From CAYTES01 sp964436935 (GTDB lineage: Bacteria > Patescibacteriota > Gracilibacteria > UBA1369 > UBA12473), in assembly GCA_964436935.1 (NCBI GenBank), contig CAYTES010000031.1, forward strand, positions 1 through 17,004: a DNA stretch of 17,004 nucleotides. Direction: 5' to 3'. Positions 12,772-17,004 of the stretch are shown here, one piece after another. The position numbers were made by a program, and so were the translations under genes. The first letter of the stretch is position 1. Each line of letters starts with the position of its first letter. Under the pieces are notes generated by a model. That model made no database searches. It saw nothing but the letters and a program-made list of their open reading frames with translations, and had not been told where the DNA came from.

Positions 12772-15555
12772 TTAAGCTTGTTTTCCTCCCAAATAGTCTT
12801 TCCATCCTTCTCCTGAGAAAATGCCGCGACGGCTGGGGCTTGGAGGATTTTTTAAATCAATTTTTTTAGAAAGCATTGATTCCGGAAAATCATCATTATC
12901 ATCATCATTGCTTGCCTGCGTTTGGTCCTTACTTTTTTCTGTTCCAGCAACGTTATCGATTTCCCTATAAAGTATTAAAATGGATCCTCCCACCAACGAA
13001 GCAATGGCGGTGGTGGCAAATAAATTTTGATCCGGCATGGTTTCTCGTACAGGCAATTGGATTCGGTTGATTCCAATTCCTTGTCCATTGGAATCGTCTT
13101 CGAGGATTTCACATTTTTCTTGTGAAAAATTAGGACCATTTCCAAATTTGGTTCCACTTCCCGCAAATTCAGCCACTTTTTTGGCAATGATCGAAATTTT
13201 TCGTTTTAGTCCTTTATGTTTGGCCCAGATTCCATTTCCAAAGGTTTTCTCGAAGAACATAATCAAAACTCCTCTTGCGAACATGTAAGCGGCCACATTG
13301 TCTGCCACGGCTGACATGGCAGCTGTTAGCCCAAGGACTGTGGCTACAATGCTTTTGAGTTGCTCCGGACTTGGGGTTTCATTTTCTTTGACCCCGGCTA
13401 TTTTGGGTGCAAATTCTTCGACAATGCGGGCGATCGCAGGCACCGATGGAATTTGCGTCAATAGCGCCCATACCACTTCTCTGGCGTTGTGGGTTAAAAA
13501 ATGGGCTTTATGTTTCAATCGAGTGCTTTGGATATTGTCTTCAAGCCCCGGAATCACGTCTTCTTTCCCTTTAATTTGAATGAGCTTTTCTAGGGCTCTA
13601 TCGATGGTTCCTTTATCCGTATGCTTAAAGATAATGTCATACAGTTTGGTGGTGTCCATTTCTTTTTTATCTTCCGCGATGCCCATGATCTGTAGCGCTT
13701 CTCCGAGTCGTTCTTTTTGTTGGACGGGGCTCAATTGTAAAAATTCAGCCATCAACTGGTCTCCCATCTCCACGATTTGCGCTACACGTTCCTCTTGCGC
13801 TTTTTCTTGTTTTCTTTTTTCTCTTTTTGATTCCCTTTCGATCGCACGTTGCGCGGAATCCGCGTCCCGGGTGTCTCCTCGATTCGGATTCATTCCAGCC
13901 TCTGCGAGTAATCCTGCTGCCGCCAAATTTTCATAATAGTCATTACGGTATTCCCTTTGCACTGTTTGTTGAGGATTTTCATAGTCAAACCCATCTTCAT
14001 CCTCCCTTTCCTCTCCCTTTAAAGGCTCTTGTAGGCCGATCGAAGGATTTTCCATTTCCGCTTCCATCATTCCCTGGAGTAGTTCAGCCACTCGTTCCGC
14101 TTTTTTGTCCTGCGCCCAGGCCCCAATCGCTTCCATGGATTTTTTAGCCTCTTTGAGGTCTCCTTTCTTTACTTGATCAAACAAGTCCTTTAGCGTAGTG
14201 GATTTCGCAAAGGTTTCCGGATCTGAGAAATCTTCTGGGTTGACCTGGCCTTTGCGCTCGGCTATTCCCCTCAGTATTTCCTTTTTTTCTCTAAAATATT
14301 GAGCGGGATCGAATTGAAATCGGGCGGAGGGTAGATTGCTCACGATCTTTGCCATTTCTCCGCTCGGATCTTTTCCTTTGTCTTTGAGCACTTTGATCAA
14401 TTGCTCTGCGGCATTTCGTCCTCCTTTGAAGGCGACGTCTTTTTCGTCTTTATTGGACAGTGTTTCCGCGACGGCTTCACATACTTTCAGTTGATTTTCT
14501 AAGAATTGAGAGAAAAATTGCGATCCTTCTGATCCCGTATCCGCCATGTAGAGCCAGAGCTGGTTTAAGACCTCGGTGTAGATTTCAGAGACGGCTATAC
14601 CAATGGCATGAGAAATGGGTATGGCGATCGGATCTCCGAGGTGATCAATCGCAAAGTAGATTTCGGGAGGGTCTCCTAATCCTTCTACTCCTTGGATATT
14701 GGCGGCTAGAGCGAGTTGCATCTTAGAATATCCCCAACGCCCATTGAACAACTGTTCAGCCCGGTCTTTTGCTTTTTTGAACAAAACGTCTTTGCGCAGC
14801 TCTTCGATATCTTGAATATTTTTTATTTCTTCTCCGTTTCCCGTCAATTGTTCCCTCGTTTCGATCACTGTTTTGGCGTAGGACTGCTCATATAAAATTC
14901 TCAGTATATCTTCTTTTAAGGTGTTGGCTAAAGAAGAAGAGGTATAGGTGGTTCCGAGGGGGGCCAGCACACACGTGAGCGCAGCAATTTGAGACGATTT
15001 GGTCACCAGGTCTTTATTGGCTTTTCCCAGATGCTCCTTCCATTCACTTAGATTTGCTCCGGCCTCGGGTCTTTTGACGTTTTTATAGTTAAAATCCGCT
15101 TCCAGCGCGCCTTTTACAGATTTGAATATGGCATTGGCATCCACGCGGAAGTGTTCCGAGGTCGTGATGTCCGAAAGGGTGACTAGGATCGGTAAAGGAA
15201 GTAGTCCTTTTCCTATTTCAATGAGGTCGTGACCAGCCCTTTTGAGCCCCTCTGGTCCTCCGGCCAAAGCGAGTGCGGCAATTCGGCCGAAGGCCAGCGT
15301 GCTCATTTCGGCCGCGGATTGAGCCCCTAAAGGAATATCTTGGTAGACTCCCTTGACCAAGACATGATTGGCAAAGCCTGCTACGACGGCTCCTGCCGAT
15401 CCTAGATCGACGGTGGTGCCTGCTTTCAGTAAGCCGACTTTTTCTGCAGCCAGTCCGGCCATACCGGCTGCTCCGACAGTCAAAAGCGTCCTTCGTCCGC
15501 TGTCGATGACTTCCTTTTTAGGTGAGGGATCGGTGTTTTCCGAGGGTGCACTCAT
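12772..15555 (-). CDS. Large (927-residue) protein of unknown function, possible distant NhaD-like relative
   Basis: I do not recognise this protein with confidence. Residues 20-40 hold GRRTLLTVGAAGMAGLAA, a twin-Arg plus small hydrophobic stretch resembling a Tat-type signal or anchor. Three spaced segments recall NhaD-type sodium/proton antiporters: LALAANIQGVEGLGD (281-295), LTAAMSAVADNVAAYM (743-758) and LVGGSILILY (854-863). However, much of the protein is hydrophilic. A long charged insert (about 340-690) includes an acidic patch and a Lys/Glu/Arg-rich coiled coil (about 565-595). The C-terminus is polar, with an Asp/Asn run. So it is either a degenerate or extended transporter relative, or an envelope protein with chance similarity. 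I chose ATG 15555; a TTG at 15561 would add two residues. Its promoter is perfect consensus. It lies directly upstream of murA on the same strand. Confidence 0.75.
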   Translation of the reverse strand: MSAPSENTDPSPKKEVIDSGRRTLLTVGAAGMAGLAAEKVGLLKAGTTVDLGSAGAVVAGFANHVLVKGVYQDIPLGAQSAAEMSTLAFGRIAALALAGGPEGLKRAGHDLIEIGKGLLPLPILVTLSDITTSEHFRVDANAIFKSVKGALEADFNYKNVKRPEAGANLSEWKEHLGKANKDLVTKSSQIAALTCVLAPLGTTYTSSSLANTLKEDILRILYEQSYAKTVIETREQLTGNGEEIKNIQDIEELRKDVLFKKAKDRAEQLFNGRWGYSKMQLALAANIQGVEGLGDPPEIYFAIDHLGDPIAIPISHAIGIAVSEIYTEVLNQLWLYMADTGSEGSQFFSQFLENQLKVCEAVAETLSNKDEKDVAFKGGRNAAEQLIKVLKDKGKDPSGEMAKIVSNLPSARFQFDPAQYFREKKEILRGIAERKGQVNPEDFSDPETFAKSTTLKDLFDQVKKGDLKEAKKSMEAIGAWAQDKKAERVAELLQGMMEAEMENPSIGLQEPLKGEEREDEDGFDYENPQQTVQREYRNDYYENLAAAGLLAEAGMNPNRGDTRDADSAQRAIERESKREKRKQEKAQEERVAQIVEMGDQLMAEFLQLSPVQQKERLGEALQIMGIAEDKKEMDTTKLYDIIFKHTDKGTIDRALEKLIQIKGKEDVIPGLEDNIQSTRLKHKAHFLTHNAREVVWALLTQIPSVPAIARIVEEFAPKIAGVKENETPSPEQLKSIVATVLGLTAAMSAVADNVAAYMFARGVLIMFFEKTFGNGIWAKHKGLKRKISIIAKKVAEFAGSGTKFGNGPNFSQEKCEILEDDSNGQGIGINRIQLPVRETMPDQNLFATTAIASLVGGSILILYREIDNVAGTEKSKDQTQASNDDDNDDFPESMLSKKIDLKNPPSPSRRGIFSGEGWKDYLGGKQA

Positions 15556-15575
15556 GATCAATGCTTTAATTATTA

Positions 15576-15604
15576 ATTATAATTGTTTTTATCTTATATG
15601 TCAA
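15576..15604 (-). promoter_or_regulatory. Perfect consensus sigma70 promoter for the 927-residue protein gene
   Basis: On the minus strand, TTGACA (15604-15599) and TATAAT (15581-15576) are both exact, with the optimal 17-base spacer. The predicted start is near 15569, about 14 bases before the ATG at 15555. Confidence 0.8.
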
Positions 15605-15759
15605 ATACTTGTTGATTAACAATTCTATCGTCTAATTTAAAAAATTTCAAGCCTCTTAGGAACGAAATTTCTTCTTGATAATGTAGGTCAATTTTTTTTC
15701 CAAATAGCGGCGGTATTATTATTCGTGCCTTTCTATTTCCCTTTTTCCTCGATTTTTTT

Positions 15760-15765
15760 TATAAT
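15760..15765 (+). promoter_or_regulatory. -10 element upstream of the lipoprotein gene
   Basis: TATAAT occurs at 15760-15765, about 30 bases before the ATG at 15796, the same distance as at the variable-protein gene. No convincing -35 is seen in the T-rich upstream sequence. Confidence 0.4.
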
Positions 15766-15795
15766 CTTCCTATTACTTTTAAATTTTTTGATATT

Positions 15796-16377
15796 ATGAT
15801 TAAACGAAGTCTTTTTATAGGTTTATTTTTGCTTGCCGGATGCGGGGCTCAAAATGGCGCAACTTCCGGGGGTGTTTTTGATGAATCCGAATTTGAAGAA
15901 TTTGGTGTCCTTGTTCCGGATACTGAATGTATCACACAGCTTCATGGGGGATGTGTTCCGTCGGATTATCGAGACTACAAAGGCACGGTTCCCGGCGTGG
16001 TGTTTAAGTATCCCTTGGATTGGAATGTCGTTGCGGCCGATGATACCCATGCTGAACTGGTTCCGCGTGAGCGTTCCGGTGACGATGATGTCACACGGCT
16101 TTTTGTCTGGAGGGAAGTGGGTGTCGATAAAGCCTATGAGGAGTCTAATGAAATCTTGGTCGATTCCGGCAAGGGAAGCGTGGGGGTATGGACGGAAGTT
16201 GAATGGGAAATTTATACCGGGAAATGGCAACAAAAACCGGTTCAGGGAGAGTGGATAAAACTGTATGTGGATCGGGATAATCCTTGGATCAATTTCACTT
16301 TTTACTTGATCACCGAGCCGGAAAACTTCAAAGTCGATCAAGCGGTATTGAAAGCAGCGGTCAGTTCACTGAAGTGA
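15796..16377 (+). CDS. Predicted lipoprotein with PsbP-like domain
   Basis: This 193-residue protein has a short basic start, a hydrophobic core and lipobox LAGC (13-16), so Cys16 should be lipidated after signal peptidase II cleavage and the protein held on the outer face of the membrane. A polar linker with two Cys follows (about 17-60). The C-terminal domain (about 66-193) begins VVFKYPLDWNVV, as in PsbP/DUF1795-like small alpha-beta domains, and ends with a helix (DQAVLKAAVSSLK) typical of that group. No enzyme residues are apparent; the role is unknown. It is monocistronic, with a terminator 30 bases downstream. Confidence 0.8.
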   Translation: MIKRSLFIGLFLLAGCGAQNGATSGGVFDESEFEEFGVLVPDTECITQLHGGCVPSDYRDYKGTVPGVVFKYPLDWNVVAADDTHAELVPRERSGDDDVTRLFVWREVGVDKAYEESNEILVDSGKGSVGVWTEVEWEIYTGKWQQKPVQGEWIKLYVDRDNPWINFTFYLITEPENFKVDQAVLKAAVSSLK

Positions 16378-16408
16378 TGCTGCGGTTCTAGGGGAATTCC
16401 CAGGTAAT

Positions 16409-16436
16409 AAATCGGGATCAATTCCGATTTTATTTT
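16409..16436 (+). terminator. Terminator after the lipoprotein gene
   Basis: AAATCGG (16409-16415) pairs with CCGATTT (16424-16430), with an 8-base loop and a T-rich tail (TATTTT). A further 6-bp TGCTGC/GCAGCA pair can close outside it. Confidence 0.6.
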
Positions 16437-16517
16437 GCAGCAGGCATCTCTTGAAAGAGAGCGTCAAATATGGTTTTATGCAGAAGCTTTGGTGAACAAA
16501 TTTCCCTTTAAGCCCGT

Positions 16518-16593
16518 GCCGACATAGCTCAGTTGGTAGAGCGACCGCCTTGTAAGCGGTAGGTCCTCGGTTCGAGACCGAGTGTCGGCTCCA
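16518..16593 (+). tRNA. tRNA-Thr (anticodon TGT), CCA encoded
   Basis: The acceptor GCCGACA (16518-16524) pairs with TGTCGGC (16583-16589), then discriminator T and encoded CCA. The anticodon stem ACCGC/GCGGT holds loop CTTGTAA, giving anticodon TGT. The D-loop (AGCTCAGTTGGTAGAGC) and T-loop (GGTTCGAGACC) are standard. It is 76 bases and reads ACA codons. A possible upstream -35 (TTGAAA, 16451-16456) has only a weak -10. Confidence 0.97.
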
Positions 16594-16594
16594 G

Positions 16595-16622
16595 TTGATA
16601 AAAAGGTCGATTCCGCTATAAT
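16595..16622 (+). promoter_or_regulatory. Promoter between tRNA-Thr and tRNA-Tyr
   Basis: TTGATA (16595-16600) and TATAAT (16617-16622) are spaced by 16 bases, directly after tRNA-Thr. The predicted start near 16629 gives tRNA-Tyr a leader of about 185 bases, which is long for a tRNA. The stretch may therefore encode a small RNA or a processed leader. Confidence 0.5.
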
Positions 16623-16695
16623 CCAGTCGCTTTGAAAGGATGATATATTGTTCATTTAAAAATTGAATAGAAATAATTTGAGCTCACGTAGTAAA

Positions 16696-16734
16696 TTTTT
16701 TTATTTAGGTCTCGTGGTTCCTAAAATAAAAAAA
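16696..16734 (+). other. AT-rich hairpin in the tRNA-Tyr leader
   Basis: Seven T, A, TTT and AGG (16696-16709) pair with CCT, AAAA, T and seven A (16720-16734), leaving one bulged A and a 10-base loop. On the minus strand it would read as a stem without a separate U tract. Function unknown. Confidence 0.45.
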
Positions 16735-16783
16735 TGCGAAGTTATGCGATAATTATTTCTATGAAAACAATGTAGGGGGTTCC

Positions 16784-16811
16784 CGAAAGGGGGAAGGCCT
16801 TCCCCCTTTCG
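16784..16811 (+). other. 28-bp perfect palindrome before tRNA-Tyr
   Basis: Bases 16784-16797 are exactly the reverse complement of 16798-16811. As RNA they form a very stable stem of about 12 bp capped by GGCC, ending three bases before the tRNA. No U tract follows, so a classical terminator is unlikely. A processing signal or dyad protein-binding site is possible. Confidence 0.7.
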
Positions 16812-16814
16812 TAT

Positions 16815-16899
16815 GGGCAGGTACCAGAGTGGCCAAATGGGGTGGACTGTAAATCCACTGGCTCCGCCTTCGGGGGTTCGAATCCCTCCCTGCCCACCA
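16815..16899 (+). tRNA. tRNA-Tyr (anticodon GTA), CCA encoded
   Basis: The acceptor GGGCAGG (16815-16821) pairs with CCTGCCC (16889-16895), then discriminator A and encoded CCA. The anticodon stem TGGA/TCCA holds loop CTGTAAA, giving GTA. A long variable arm (GCTCCGCCTTCGG region) marks a class II bacterial tyrosine tRNA. It reads UAC and UAU. Confidence 0.96.
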
Positions 16900-16908
16900 G
16901 TTCAATAA

Positions 16909-16950
16909 ACGATAAAAATCCTTCATAACCGATGAGGTGTTTTTTATCGT
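16909..16950 (+). other. Strong hairpin downstream of tRNA-Tyr
   Basis: ACGATAAAAA (16909-16918) pairs perfectly with TTTTTATCGT (16941-16950). Inside it CCTTCAT and ATGAGG form a second stem with one bulge. It may end or process the tRNA-Tyr transcript. No separate U tract follows. Nothing else is recognised from 16951 to the window end. Confidence 0.45.
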
Positions 16951-17004
16951 ACCGACTTAAAATCAAGCATTGATGTGGTGGATCATTTCAAAGAACTGAC
17001 CGCC

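Noticed and set aside
15440..15510. Tat signal peptide in the 927-residue protein
   Set aside because: A twin Arg and a small hydrophobic stretch are present, but the motif is imperfect, cleavage is unclear, and many CPR genomes lack Tat genes. Noted in the gene entry but not called.
16742..16966. Minus-strand open frame of 74 codons containing GREGFEPPKAEP
   Set aside because: It is antisense to tRNA-Tyr. This peptide type is a well-known false gene produced by reading tRNA genes backwards.
1..17004. CRISPR arrays, rRNA genes, phage structural genes
   Set aside because: No regularly spaced repeats, rRNA-like stretches or phage proteins were seen on either strand. The DGR is therefore not obviously phage-borne here.

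Overview
The window looks like part of a bacterial scaffold, moderately AT-rich, with one 10-base run of N (1138-1147). Gene starts rarely have a Shine-Dalgarno sequence. Several genes instead have near-consensus sigma70 promoters 0-25 bases before the start codon. TGA is used as a normal stop. These traits, together with the diversity-generating retroelement (DGR), a Gram-positive-style LPTTG surface protein and compact housekeeping genes, suggest a Candidate Phyla Radiation (Patescibacteria) genome, perhaps Peregrinibacteria-like. That placement is inference.

Region 1 (1-3042) holds a complete DGR. A variable-protein gene (184-1104) ends in a variable repeat (973-1081). An assembly gap follows, then a leader able to fold into hairpins, then the template repeat (1447-1555). 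An Avd-type accessory gene lies on the opposite strand (1557-1901), and a DGR reverse transcriptase follows (1900-2844). Template and variable repeats align without gaps over 109 bases. Fifteen of the 16 differences fall at template adenines, which is the signature of adenine-directed mutagenic retrohoming. Two imperfect direct repeats (about 45-92 and 2990-3037) bracket the cassette.

Region 2 (3043-6528), all on the minus strand, holds argS, a small unknown protein, tRNA-Ser(TGA) and an AAA/DUF4143 ATPase. Region 3 (6599-10728), on the plus strand, holds a CNNM/HlyC-CorC membrane protein, a secreted fibronectin-III/SbsA-type protein with a sortase signal, and a membrane-anchored ComEC-like metallo-beta-lactamase-fold protein. 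Region 4 (10728-11366) holds a 128-bp MITE-like inverted-repeat element just after that gene, then a DUF4160-DUF2442 pair on the minus strand.

Region 5 (11443-15555), minus strand, holds murA and a 927-residue unknown protein behind a perfect consensus promoter. That protein keeps scattered motifs reminiscent of NhaD-type antiporters. Region 6 (15796-17004) holds a small lipoprotein, tRNA-Thr(TGT) and tRNA-Tyr(GTA), with strong hairpins around tRNA-Tyr. The DGR is the standout system. Its unusual points are the antisense accessory gene packed between template and RT, and the flanking direct repeats.
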